Assembly (NCBI GenBank): GCA_965216725.1
Contig: CBDCGI010000007.1
Span: 324,592-388,591, forward strand
DNA from: JACZUI01 sp965216725
GTDB taxonomy: Bacteria > Actinomycetota > Acidimicrobiia > Spongiisociales > ZC4RG35
DNA: 64,000 nt
Direction of reading: 5' to 3'
In this document: positions 40,842 to 49,406 of the stretch, one piece after another
Layout: each line of letters begins with the position of its first letter
Position numbering within the stretch: position 1 is the stretch's first letter
The notes under the pieces: generated by a model
Seen by the model: the letters and a program-made list of their open reading frames with translations, nothing else
What the model was told of the DNA's origin: nothing
The model's database searches: none
Made by a program: the position numbers and the translations under genes

Positions 40842-41348
40842 ATGAAACGGCATCGAGGAGTCGCCAGGCTCGGCGTGGCCCTGCTGTCGACCGCCCTGGT
40901 GGCCTGGGGCTGCGGCAGCGACGGAAGCGACGACGACGCATCCGACATTGCGGCAGGGAACGGCTCGACGTCGGCATCCGAGATCACGAGTGACGAGGTA
41001 TGCGCGCTCCTGTCCGACGCAGAGATGGAATCACTCGTCGGCCAAGCTCTCCCCTCCGAACCAATCGGTCCGGATTCGCCAAACACTGGCTGCTCTTGGA
41101 ACACGGGCAGCGTGATTGTTCAGGTAAGCGTCGGGTCAACCACGCCGGTCACCGCTCCCGGGCAGCAGTGCACGCCGGTTGATCTCGGGGATGAGGCGCT
41201 CGAGTGTGACGGTGTTATCCAGTTCATCACGAACGAGACCCGGGTTCGCGTCTCGACGGATGGCTTCCCGTTGTCCGTGGGAGCCGATGCCCCGGACGTC
41301 CTGGCTGTCGCCACGGCGTTGGAACCGAAAATCGCCGCCCGCGGGTAG
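40842..41348 (+). CDS. DUF3558-like lipoprotein
   Basis: A 168-residue lipoprotein: signal GVARLGVALLSTALVAWGCGS with lipobox AWGC, a Ser/Asp linker, then a domain with EVCALLSDAEMESLVGQAL, GCSWNTGSVIVQVSVG and a pair of extra Cys residues that could form a disulfide. The CALLS...LVG and CxW pattern is that of the actinobacterial DUF3558 family, whose function is not known. It starts 140 bp downstream of selC. The region between holds no other gene that I can support. Confidence 0.7.
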   Translation: MKRHRGVARLGVALLSTALVAWGCGSDGSDDDASDIAAGNGSTSASEITSDEVCALLSDAEMESLVGQALPSEPIGPDSPNTGCSWNTGSVIVQVSVGSTTPVTAPGQQCTPVDLGDEALECDGVIQFITNETRVRVSTDGFPLSVGADAPDVLAVATALEPKIAARG

Positions 41349-41472
41349 GCGCGTCGGACCCGAGGCTGCTCCCCCCACGACCGGCAAATTGTGGGTGCCG
41401 TATCCAGCGCGGCTGCATCAAACTCATGGGTTCGTAACGGTGTCGTAACCCGGATCGCGCGAGAATTCTCCC

Positions 41473-42687
41473 ATGATCGGCCAGGTTGCGAGTGACCGCG
41501 GTCTGCGAACCGTGACGCTGTGGCTGCTCGCGGTCTTCCTGAGCCTTGTCGGAGTGTTGTTGGTGGTGGTGGGCCCTAGCACCGGGTTCACTCTTGACTT
41601 CTTTGTCGGCTTCGGGCTGAGCATGATCCTGGTCGTTCTGGCAGGGTGGCTCACCCTTCTAGTGCCTCAAAACCCGGTTGCATGGGTTCTGCTTCTGTCA
41701 ATCATGTCAGCCGTCTCTGCATCTCTGGCCTCCGACTACTTGGCCTCTGCATCCGAGCAAGTACCGCTTCTGGCCCGTGTGGCGTTCTTCATCCAGTCGG
41801 GAGTGTTCTGGGTGGGGATTTACTTGATGACCGTCCTGTTCCTCCTCCTTTTTCCAACTGGGAAACCTCCGACTCCGAAGTGGCGTTGGGTCGGCATTCT
41901 CGGCTTCATCGGCCTGCTCACACAGATCGCTAGAGCCACTTACCTGGCATGGACGCTGCCGTTGGATCAACTGGAGGACGGCGCAACGGGTGTGAGTTGG
42001 TTTGATGCCGCAATCACGCTTGGGCAAGGCCTTGTAGCCCTTGCCGTGGTCGGCGCCCTCGTGTCCTTCGTATACCGCTTCTTCCGATCCGAAGGGGTGG
42101 AACGTCAACAGTTGAAAGCTCTACTGATCCCGTTCACAGCCTTGGCGTTGTTTTGGATTGTGGAGAGCATCCGCCAGGACACAGTGGTTTCAGCGGTGCT
42201 GTTAGTGGTAGCCGCACTGACCTTGCCCATGGCCATTGGCGTCGCGATTCTTCGATACCGGCTATACAACATCGACCGGATCATCTCCCGGGTGGTGGCT
42301 TACTCGATTGTGGTGGTGTCGCTTGGCGCCCTCTACTTCGGTCTGGTCGCAGTGGCGTCTCAGATGCTGCCATCGCAAAACGCATTGGCCGTTGCCGGCT
42401 CGACCCTGGTCGTGGCACGAGCCTTCAACCCTTGGCGCCGACGCGTCCAGCGCAGGATTGATCAACGATTCAACCGGTCGGCGTACAAGGCCGACATCGT
42501 GTCAGAGAGGTTCGCCGGTCACCTTCGCAGCCCTCATACCACGGACGAGTTGACACACCTCTGGCTGGAAACCGTCAACGAGCACTTCCAGCCGACGAGC
42601 GGAGGCGTCTGGATCAGTGACGCATTCCACGATCGGCGCGCGGAGGAGGCTGAAGTGGCTCGCCATTCTGCGGACCCGGGTCCATGA
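41473..42687 (+). CDS. Multi-pass membrane sensor-like protein without kinase domain
   Basis: A 404-residue protein with seven or eight transmembrane helices (residues about 15-300) followed by a short cytoplasmic segment with RYRLYNIDRIISRVVAY, NPWRRRVQRRIDQRFNRSAYKAD and a terminal region ending VNEHFQPTSGGVWIS. This is the N-terminal architecture of actinobacterial sensor histidine kinases and stand-alone relatives that stop at the point where a GAF or kinase domain would begin. No kinase domain is found in any frame downstream. It is probably a stand-alone signalling or accessory membrane protein. Confidence 0.68.
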   Translation: MIGQVASDRGLRTVTLWLLAVFLSLVGVLLVVVGPSTGFTLDFFVGFGLSMILVVLAGWLTLLVPQNPVAWVLLLSIMSAVSASLASDYLASASEQVPLLARVAFFIQSGVFWVGIYLMTVLFLLLFPTGKPPTPKWRWVGILGFIGLLTQIARATYLAWTLPLDQLEDGATGVSWFDAAITLGQGLVALAVVGALVSFVYRFFRSEGVERQQLKALLIPFTALALFWIVESIRQDTVVSAVLLVVAALTLPMAIGVAILRYRLYNIDRIISRVVAYSIVVVSLGALYFGLVAVASQMLPSQNALAVAGSTLVVARAFNPWRRRVQRRIDQRFNRSAYKADIVSERFAGHLRSPHTTDELTHLWLETVNEHFQPTSGGVWISDAFHDRRAEEAEVARHSADPGP

Positions 42688-42788
42688 CGACAATCGTGTG
42701 CCACGATTCGACAGTTACACGACGACCTCGGTCTCTGCCGAAACTAAGGGTTCGTATCTTCGTTCGGAGTGCGAGACAAGCCTTCACC

Positions 42789-43034
42789 TTACCTGGCCAA
42801 GCGGTATCTAAACGACCAGGCTGCGATGGCGACGGCCACCCAGATGGCGAGTCCCAACAGCGGCTGGGCCCAATCGTCTTCCTGGCCGTCGAGCGCCGCC
42901 CGCACAAAGAGGAACGAGATGTACAGGGTCATCAGCGATGCCAGTGTCGCAATTACGAACAAGGCTCCGCTGAGAGCCTTCAGGAATGCTCTTTTGCCGG
43001 GTGATGGCCCGTGGGGCGCGGTCGACATGCTCAT
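42789..43034 (-). CDS. Small membrane protein
   Basis: An 81-residue protein with two predicted helices (ALSGALFVIATLASLMTLYISFLFV and PLLGLAIWVAVAIAAWSFRYRL) joined by a charged loop (RAALDGQEDDW). I recognise no family. It stands alone between the membrane sensor-like gene and the ECF sigma operon. Confidence 0.55.
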   Translation of the reverse strand: MSMSTAPHGPSPGKRAFLKALSGALFVIATLASLMTLYISFLFVRAALDGQEDDWAQPLLGLAIWVAVAIAAWSFRYRLAR

Positions 43035-43158
43035 GGTGGGCGATTATCCCCGCGATCCAGGGCCAAAAGTGAGGGCGTAAGAGCGGGAATCCCAAGCCAA
43101 ATATGCCAACAAGGAGTGTCGCCGTCTGCGGCAGCTGGGCAGCGTTTCGCTCTAGTTG

Positions 43159-44136
43159 TTAGGCGCCGGCGACGTGTATCCAGGTTTGGCTTCCGGATGA
43201 GATTCCACAGGAGTCGGCCGCGTCGGTCTTCACCGCTCCGATTGGGCCGAGCGGGGGGTCCATTGCCGGCGGGACCCGGTTCCATTGGACCGCGGTCCAC
43301 GTCATGGTTTCGCCTGGAGAGCAGTCCCCGCTGCCGTCGCTGGTGAACATGAGGGTGGTTGTTTCCTGATCAGCTCCTGAGGCAATGAATTCGAATGTGC
43401 CACTGTCGAGGGGCGCCTCAACAAGGTCGCCGGTGGTGGTACGCGCATAGGTGCTGTCTGCGGAGTGGACGTAGAGGATCTCGCCTGTTCCTTGCCTGAG
43501 CCAGATCCCGTTGAGTTGGCTAGGGAATTGGAAGCTGTCGTCATACTCGCCTTCCGGCGGGGCGATGCCTTCACCTGCCTCGGAGCGCGGAGATAGACGA
43601 ATCATCATCCCGGGGGTGCCGACCTTGCCGTTGCATCCTTCAGCTGCAACCACTTCAGTGGCAATCTTGCCCTCATCGAGAACCGTCACCGCCAGCTGAT
43701 TGGGGCCACCGGGACTTTCGCAGGGACCATCGGAGATTTGATTCCCTGAATACGTGACGACGTCTTCGACGTAGGTGTAGGAGCCGCTGAAGACAGGGGA
43801 TGTGAGCTGAGCGCGACCATCGAGCACGAAAAGGTCGCCCGGGCCTATCTGGAAAACGACCGGAATGTCTAATGAAACATCAGGCGTTCGGGGCTTCCAC
43901 CAGACGCCATCCAACTCGCCACGTTCAACCGCCATCTGAGTCGAGTCGGTCGCCGATTCAATCGGCTCTGTAGTCCCGGTCGGTTCCACGCCAGAGCATG
44001 CCGCCACTGCAAGCGCCACCACTATCGCACTCGCTACGAAGCAGCTGCGTTTCACCAACCGTTGGGGCGACTGAGGTTTCCAACACCTAGAACCAACCCT
44101 GGTGGTCGAGCCGATACCCGAAGTCCTGCCTTTCAT
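43159..44136 (-). CDS. Lipoprotein downstream of anti-sigma factor
   Basis: A 325-residue lipoprotein with KRSCFVASAIVVALAVAACSG, lipobox VAAC, then two similar beta-rich halves (DGVWWKPRTPDVSLD... and NGIWLRQGTGEILYV...), which suggests an internal duplication. ATG 44136 overlaps the anti-sigma stop (ATGA); a GTG at 44055 would place the signal peptide directly at the N-terminus. As the third gene of a sigma/anti-sigma operon it may be the envelope sensor or an effector of that stress system. No named family is recognised. Confidence 0.65.
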   Translation of the reverse strand: MKGRTSGIGSTTRVGSRCWKPQSPQRLVKRSCFVASAIVVALAVAACSGVEPTGTTEPIESATDSTQMAVERGELDGVWWKPRTPDVSLDIPVVFQIGPGDLFVLDGRAQLTSPVFSGSYTYVEDVVTYSGNQISDGPCESPGGPNQLAVTVLDEGKIATEVVAAEGCNGKVGTPGMMIRLSPRSEAGEGIAPPEGEYDDSFQFPSQLNGIWLRQGTGEILYVHSADSTYARTTTGDLVEAPLDSGTFEFIASGADQETTTLMFTSDGSGDCSPGETMTWTAVQWNRVPPAMDPPLGPIGAVKTDAADSCGISSGSQTWIHVAGA

Positions 44137-44831
44137 GATCCGGGCCGAAGCACGCTTGCGCTCCGCCTCATTGCCACGATCCTCGAATCCTCCACCGTGA
44201 TCTCGTAGGCGTAACTGAGCTGAACTGCCGGGTCCTCGTCGTTGTCGAGGCCATACAAGGTAAAGGAGCACCGCACATCAGTCCCCGACGCACTGTCCGA
44301 AACCGAGATAAACTCGCAGGGTTCGACCGTCAACTCCTGGCGTCGGTCTGCCGCGAACTCGACCTCTCCCATCAGACCAGCCTTGTCTCTGGCCTCCCCG
44401 ACTTCGATGGTTGCTTCGTCGCTGATCAGGCCCAGTGCGTGCTGGGAGTCGCCCCTGGCCAGGGCCGACATGAACGAGTTCGCCGCGGATCCGTTCTCCA
44501 GATGATCCAGCGTGTCAGTCAAATTGACCGTGGTAGCCGTTCCAGCAACATCACCATCGTTTGGACCACTCAGAAAGATCAGCGGTGCGAACACCAGAGC
44601 CACAAGGACAGCCGCACCAGGCAACACAACCCACGGGTTGCGCAACCAGCCGAACCTGTACCGCTCTCCGACATCAACGGCGGGCTCTTCCACCGAGTCG
44701 AGAATCCGAGCAAGAACCCCATCAAGATCAACGTCGACTTCGACCAGGCTTCGACACCTAGAACACGCCTCCAAATGGGCAATCGTCTCCGCCGCGGCCT
44801 GCTCAACCATGTTTCGAGTTACGTGGCTCAT
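44133..44831 (-). CDS. Anti-sigma factor-like membrane protein
   Basis: A 232-residue protein. The N-terminus has TIAHLEACSRCRSLVEVDVD, the HxxxCxxC core of zinc-binding anti-sigma domains. It is followed by one transmembrane helix (WVVLPGAAVLVALVFAPLIFLSG) and an exported domain of about 130 residues that looks like a SnoaL/NTF2-type fold (NSFMSALARGDSQHALGLIS...). It directly follows the ECF sigma gene with a 4-base overlap, the usual layout for a cognate membrane anti-sigma factor. It should hold the sigma factor at the membrane until the outer domain or zinc site senses stress. Confidence 0.78.
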   Translation of the reverse strand: MSHVTRNMVEQAAAETIAHLEACSRCRSLVEVDVDLDGVLARILDSVEEPAVDVGERYRFGWLRNPWVVLPGAAVLVALVFAPLIFLSGPNDGDVAGTATTVNLTDTLDHLENGSAANSFMSALARGDSQHALGLISDEATIEVGEARDKAGLMGEVEFAADRRQELTVEPCEFISVSDSASGTDVRCSFTLYGLDNDEDPAVQLSYAYEITVEDSRIVAMRRSASVLRPGS

Positions 44832-45349
44832 GTCAACCTCTCCCGCATGGCCTGACGTGCCCGATACACGCGGCTCTTCACGGTGCCTTCCGGGACACCC
44901 AGCCGAGTCGCGGCCTCAGCGGTAGTTAGGCCATCCACAACAACTGCCCGAAAGGCCTCCTGGAGGTCGGCGCTCAAAGCCGCATAGGCGTCTTTGGTCA
45001 TCAGACCGTCAACCAGGTCACCCTCACCGACAAACGACTCCGACTGGGTAGTTGCCCTCGCCTGACGATCCCGGAACCGGATTTCGCTGCGAATCATCAT
45101 GTTGAACTTCCGTCGGGCAATCCCCCAGATCCAACCCGCAACAGCCGACTCGCCTCGGAAACCGGAAGCCGACTCCCAGACGTCCACGAAAGTCTCCTGG
45201 AGGATGTCCTCGGCCTCCTCGACCGACGCTCCCGATTGACGTAGCCGAAAGCCAATGAGGGGAGCGTGCCGTTCATACAGAGCGGCAAGGGCCCTGGTGT
45301 CTCCCTTGGCAATTCTTCGTAACGAAGAGCGGTCAGAGTGCTCCATCAT
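44828..45349 (-). CDS. ECF-type RNA polymerase sigma factor
   Basis: A 173-residue sigma-70 family protein with regions 2 and 4 only. Region 2: LYERHAPLIGFRLRQSGASVEEAEDILQETFVDVWESASGFRGE and GWIWGIARRKF. Region 4: ALSADLQEAFRAVVVDGLTTAEAATRLGVPEGTVKSRVYRARQAMRE. The adjacent anti-sigma gene overlaps by 4 bases. The operon promoter should lie in 45350-45455 and is probably self-recognised. Confidence 0.92.
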   Translation of the reverse strand: MMEHSDRSSLRRIAKGDTRALAALYERHAPLIGFRLRQSGASVEEAEDILQETFVDVWESASGFRGESAVAGWIWGIARRKFNMMIRSEIRFRDRQARATTQSESFVGEGDLVDGLMTKDAYAALSADLQEAFRAVVVDGLTTAEAATRLGVPEGTVKSRVYRARQAMRERLT

Positions 45350-45455
45350 CCCTCTGTTGCCACCACATGTTGATTAGTTCCCCAAAACGCAGCGCTCCAT
45401 CGGGAAGACTGCATGACGGACCTGTTTGACGACCCGCGGGCGAACGCTTTCTGCC

Positions 45456-45971
45456 CTAGTGCGTCTCTCCGGCGGCTTTTGCCCGCATGGGCGGCCCCAC
45501 AACCTCGATCTGGTACCGCTCCGCAACAGGCCCGAGGATTTCCGGCGGAGGCATCGCCAGATCTGGTGGAGGGCCGTCGTCCACAGCCGGATGCCCCAGG
45601 TCCAACGTGAACTGTTCGAACCCCGCGGGGGCCGCGAAAACCAAAACCCGGGTTGGCTCGATGTCGACGGTGAAGGCATGAGGTGCACCTCGCGGCCCGA
45701 ACACAAACGTTCCGGGCGGCGCTTCGAAGCTTTCGCCTCCGACGTCAAATGTCATGTGTCCGTCCAGGACGTACCAGGCTTCATCCTCGCCGTGATGAAT
45801 GTGCTCCGGAGGCTCGGTAGCCCGGAACGCGACCGCCTCGACCAATGAAAACCGGTCCTCCGACTGCTTACCGTCCAGCTTCACAGTGAAACGTCCACCC
45901 AGCGACCAGACCGACTCCCCCTCACCGGAGCGAAGCGCGTAAGCCCTGCTGTGCATCTCCTTATCCGCCAT
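45456..45971 (-). CDS. Cupin domain protein
   Basis: A 171-residue single-domain cupin. Motif 1 is PPEHIHHGEDEAWYVLDGHMTFD with two His and a Glu for metal binding, and motif 2 is GPRGAPHAFTVD with the third His. The tail contains a Pro-rich stretch (DDGPPPDLAMPPPEILGP). The function is unknown; such proteins can be dioxygenases, isomerases or sensors. It is transcribed on the minus strand, upstream of the ECF operon, with about 105 bp between them. Confidence 0.82.
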   Translation of the reverse strand: MADKEMHSRAYALRSGEGESVWSLGGRFTVKLDGKQSEDRFSLVEAVAFRATEPPEHIHHGEDEAWYVLDGHMTFDVGGESFEAPPGTFVFGPRGAPHAFTVDIEPTRVLVFAAPAGFEQFTLDLGHPAVDDGPPPDLAMPPPEILGPVAERYQIEVVGPPMRAKAAGETH

Positions 45972-46082
45972 CGAGGCACCCTATCAAATGGCCGACCGCA
46001 TCATCCCGACCGGTTTGGCCTGTCGGGCTTACGACAGTGTTTGACCTCCGGGCCGGCCCTGTAGGCAGAAACCGGTCCTAGC

Positions 46083-46655
46083 TTGTTGGCAATGGGACGC
46101 AGGTTGCTGCTCCTCATATCCGCTCTGACAGCGATTGCGTCGGCATGCGCCTCTGGTGCCACGCCCCAGGAATTGGCGGCATTGCGAGAGGTCGGAGGTA
46201 TTGAACAAATCGCCGCCGACTTCGAAGGTGCCGAGGGCTCCCCGAGGTTGATCCTTCTCCTCTCGCCTACCTGACCCGTCTGTACAGCTGGGGCCAGTTG
46301 GGTCCAAACCAACATTCTCGATGCCTACCCAGAAGCGGACATCGACGTCACCGCTGTCTGGTTCAACATGCTGTTCAGTGACGCCAAGAGTCAGTGGGAC
46401 CCGGATCTGCTCTCCGACGCCCGAGTTACCCACTATTGGGATCCGGACCTGTCCATCGGACGTTGGTTCGACGCCAACGAAGACCAGATTGGCTTCGAAT
46501 TCAACAAGGGCCCAATCGTCTGGGACTCCTACTTCCTCTTCGGACCAGAAGCCATGTGGGCCAGCACCCCCTCACCACTCATCTCGTACGGCAACACGAT
46601 CCTCGCTGAGAGAGAAGAGTTGCTCGAAGCCACCCAAGCCATACTCGATTCCTAG
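46083..46655 (+). CDS. Thioredoxin-like selenoprotein, in-frame UGA read as Sec (UxxC)
   Basis: The frame from 46083 reads to LILLLSPT, meets TGA at 46272-46274, and continues in the same frame with PVCTAGASWVQTNILDAYPE to a true TAG stop at 46653. Across the TGA the sequence is SPT-U-PVCTAGA, the redox motif of thioredoxin-like proteins (normally CPxC) with selenocysteine at the first position. The downstream part has VTAVWFNMLFSDAKSQW, VTHYWDPDLSIGRWF and WDSYFLFGPEAMW. The N-terminus (RRLLLLISALTAIASACASG) is a lipoprotein signal, so the enzyme is exported and membrane-bound. It is about 190 residues with Sec near residue 64. selC is 5.4 kb away. An exported oxidoreductase or peroxidase role is inferred. 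Confidence 0.85.
46272..46304 (+). promoter_or_regulatory. Candidate bacterial SECIS hairpin
   Basis: Directly after the UGA the mRNA can fold GACCC (46273-46277) with GGGTC (46300-46304), with an inner CTG-GGGC-CAG hairpin near 46288-46297. The G-rich apical loop is about 16-20 bases past the UGA, in the distance range needed by SelB-dependent bacterial SECIS elements. The fold was judged by eye. Confidence 0.55.
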
Positions 46656-46685
46656 GAGGGATGTGGGAGTACGGTCCGACCACGG

Positions 46686-47234
46686 ATGAGCACCAAGGGA
46701 TTCGTTGCATTGCTCCGCGGCATCAACGTGGGCGGTCGCAATCTGATCTCGATGGCGGACCTGCGAAGAGCCTTCGAAGAGGAGGGCTACGGAGGCGTGA
46801 GGACCTTCATCCAGTCGGGGAACGTTCTATTCGAGACCGACGCTCCACGGCCGTCATTGGAAGCCGAGCTCGAGGCGATGCTGGCACGGCGGCTTGGCAT
46901 CCAACTGGTGGCCGTCGTTCGATCGGACCGTCAACTGCGCAATATCGTCAGAAAGGCGCCCAACGGGCTTGGGGAACAACCTGAGCTCTACCACTCTGAC
47001 GTGATCTTCCTCAAGTCCCCACTCTCGGTTGGTAGGGCGATGGCTGTCATCGACCCGAGGGAAGGCGTGGATCAGGTCTGGCCCGGAAGCAGTGTCATCT
47101 ACTTCACCCGTCTCAGCGAACGGCGATCCCAAAGCAGAATGAGCAGAATCGTCGGCACCCCGGAATATCGACTCATGACGATCCGCAACTGGTCCACCAC
47201 CACCAAACTCTTGGATCTTCTCGATCACCCATAA
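46686..47234 (+). CDS. DUF1697 family protein
   Basis: A 182-residue protein with the DUF1697 start FVALLRGINVGGRNLISMADLR, then GGVRTFIQSGNVLFET, a middle region with DRQLRNIVRKAP and a C-terminal VGTPEYRLMTIRNWSTTTKLLDLL. The family is common in actinobacteria and firmicutes and has no settled function. It is separated from the selenoprotein gene by 30 bp on the same strand and may be co-transcribed with it. Confidence 0.9.
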   Translation: MSTKGFVALLRGINVGGRNLISMADLRRAFEEEGYGGVRTFIQSGNVLFETDAPRPSLEAELEAMLARRLGIQLVAVVRSDRQLRNIVRKAPNGLGEQPELYHSDVIFLKSPLSVGRAMAVIDPREGVDQVWPGSSVIYFTRLSERRSQSRMSRIVGTPEYRLMTIRNWSTTTKLLDLLDHP

Positions 47235-47339
47235 CGGCTCGGCCAAGGGAGGGTACGAAGCCAACAGAGCCACCGTACTTGGGCTGCGAACTTTTGCTGA
47301 CGGCATTGTGTGCTGTCGCAATGTGCAAGACTCGGCTGG

Positions 47340-48491
47340 ATGGCTCGTGTCCATGTCGTTGCCACGGCGGGGGCGGGTGGTGACCTCCAGCCACTGCTCG
47401 CGACGGTCGTGGCGTTGCGGGATCGAAACCACGACATATCGCTATTGGGAGACAGCTCGGTAGAACGGGCGGCTGCGAGCCTCGCCATGGAGGCGGAGGC
47501 CTTGCCTCCCGAATACGACCTCGGCCCGGCTCTCGTTGCCGCCGTGCGCGAAGCTGTGACCCGGACCGGCGGGGACGAGTCCAGGGCAGGTCCAATTGTC
47601 CAAGAGCGCATGACATCTTGGGCAGAGTCAGCCGCCAATCCGATAGCCGCATCGATTCGCGAGAGAAGACCTGACGTGGTGTTGACGTCGCTGTTCGGTG
47701 TCGAGGCAATGACCACCGTCGATCCGGCATGTCCTTGGGTCGTTGTCAACAGCACCTTCTACATCGGCCCTGACCCACCGCGACCCATGACGACAGACTT
47801 CAGCACCCGGGCGATCCCACTAATGGCCTGGTATGGGTCGCTCCTCGGCAACCCGGACCTAGTTCTGCATGCCACCGACCAAGTCTTCGACTTCGAATTC
47901 GAGCGGCTCCCACCTCGGCATCACTATGTGGGACCGCTTGGAGTTTGGGAACCGGCACTTCCCTCCCCCGATTATCTCGACGAGCCGGGCCCGCCCTGGG
48001 GGCTGATCACGATCAGCTCCCAAACGCAAGACGACTTGCCGCTTTTGGAGGCAGCGCTGAACGCAGTGGCCGGTAAGGACCTTCGCATCGTCGCCACTGT
48101 CGGATCCGACCGCGCACCAGAAGCGGATTCTGCTCCGCGCCGAAACCTGCATATCGAGAAGGCCATCTCCCACGCTGCCGTCCTCAAACGGGCTTCCATC
48201 CTCGTGAGCCACGCCGGGCACGGAGCGGTGATGAAGGCACTGCAACACGGCGTTCCGATGGTCTTGGTGCCGTGGGGGCGGGACCAGCCAGGCGTTGCTG
48301 CACGCGCCGAGGCCTTGGGCACGGCGACGGTGATTGATCGGGACAACGCAAGCGCCGAAACGATCTCGGCCGCGATCGACAACTGTCTAGCCGACGAGGG
48401 GATGGGTGCGGCATCGTTGCGTCAGCGCCGACGTCTGGCCGAGGTCGACGCACAAACCCTGGCAGCGGATCACGTCGAAGCACTGATGTAG
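47340..48491 (+). CDS. Glycosyltransferase, GT1 (UDP-glucosyltransferase-like)
   Basis: A 383-residue GT-B glycosyltransferase. The N-terminal VHVVATAGAGGDLQPLLATVVAL is the acceptor-domain glycine loop with the catalytic-type region of GT1 enzymes. The C-terminal donor domain has KAISHAAVLKRASILVSHAGHGAVMKALQHGVPMVLVPWGRDQPG, the MGT-type signature. The ATG at 47340 begins right at the domain. Acceptors for such enzymes are macrolides, flavonoids, sterols or glycolipids; no hint of a substrate is given by the neighbours. Confidence 0.88.
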   Translation: MARVHVVATAGAGGDLQPLLATVVALRDRNHDISLLGDSSVERAAASLAMEAEALPPEYDLGPALVAAVREAVTRTGGDESRAGPIVQERMTSWAESAANPIAASIRERRPDVVLTSLFGVEAMTTVDPACPWVVVNSTFYIGPDPPRPMTTDFSTRAIPLMAWYGSLLGNPDLVLHATDQVFDFEFERLPPRHHYVGPLGVWEPALPSPDYLDEPGPPWGLITISSQTQDDLPLLEAALNAVAGKDLRIVATVGSDRAPEADSAPRRNLHIEKAISHAAVLKRASILVSHAGHGAVMKALQHGVPMVLVPWGRDQPGVAARAEALGTATVIDRDNASAETISAAIDNCLADEGMGAASLRQRRRLAEVDAQTLAADHVEALM

Positions 48492-48575
48492 TGATGCAAT
48501 CACACTGGTCCTCCACGCGATCTCACTGGGGCACGGTGATAAAGAGCGAGGAGCGATGAGACTACGTTCTTGGTG

Positions 48576-49229
48576 ATGACTGAAGCGCACCAACCGATCC
48601 CGGAAACGGTGACCTCAGCCGACCTGGTGGACGCCATGGGCCGACTGCACCGCCACCGCTGTTACCTGCTCGACCTCGTCACGCCCAGCCCAGGAAGGAG
48701 ACTGATGGGGTACGCGGTCACCATCTCCTATTTTCCGAGTTGTTCGGTCGCTCTGGACCCCGCCACCTATAACTTCGCCGACTTGTTTTACGAGGCAGTA
48801 AGCGAAGGTGCTGAGAGCAAGGTGCTGGTTTTGGCCAGCAACGGTCACCCTGATACCTCCCTTGGTGGTGGAACAAAACTGGCTCGGCTGGAGAAGATGT
48901 CGATGAGCGGCGTGCTCGCCGATGGTCGACTTCGCGATTTCGACGAGTTGGCCAGATACGACTTCGCTACATACTGCCGGGGTGAGGCGACTCGCTGGGG
49001 CGGCGACGTGGTTACGCCGTATCAGGCCAACGTGCCGGTGGTGGTGTCAAAGGTTGGAATCCATCCAGGTGATTTCATCTTTGCCGATTCGGGAGGTGCC
49101 GTGGTGATCCCTCCTGCCCAGGTTGAGGTTGCAGTCGAGGAGGCACTGAGAGTCAACCAAGAAGACGAAGATGCCATGCGAACGATCGCCGAGGAATCAC
49201 CCGAAGGCGGACGCCGGGACCGGCGGTAG
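48576..49229 (+). CDS. RraA/HMG-aldolase family protein
   Basis: A 217-residue protein of the RraA-like fold (RNase E inhibitor RraA and 4-hydroxy-4-methyl-2-oxoglutarate/oxaloacetate aldolases). Family elements are TSADLVDAMGRL at the N-terminus, GYAVTISYFP, KVLVLASNGHPDTSLGGGTKLARLEKMSMSGVLADGRLRDFDEL with the catalytic GxxxxxxGxxGxxxDGxxRD-like stretch, and VHPGDFI-type IHPGDFIFADSGGAVVIP. An actinobacterium without a classical degradosome makes an aldolase more likely. The ATG at 48576 is preceded in frame by GTG and TTG codons. Confidence 0.8.
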   Translation: MTEAHQPIPETVTSADLVDAMGRLHRHRCYLLDLVTPSPGRRLMGYAVTISYFPSCSVALDPATYNFADLFYEAVSEGAESKVLVLASNGHPDTSLGGGTKLARLEKMSMSGVLADGRLRDFDELARYDFATYCRGEATRWGGDVVTPYQANVPVVVSKVGIHPGDFIFADSGGAVVIPPAQVEVAVEEALRVNQEDEDAMRTIAEESPEGGRRDRR

Positions 49230-49406
49230 GTCAACTCGACCTGGGCCTCACCAACGCCTTTACTCCCGCCCCGAGGTTGAGCTCTGACCTCGGCCCAGAC
49301 GCGTGAGAGAGGATCCTCCGCTCGCATCGACGTGGGTGGCGACCGCTAGGGTCCCCCGTCTTGTCACGGATTCCACATGAACCACACGCTCTCGGATTGG
49401 GGCACG

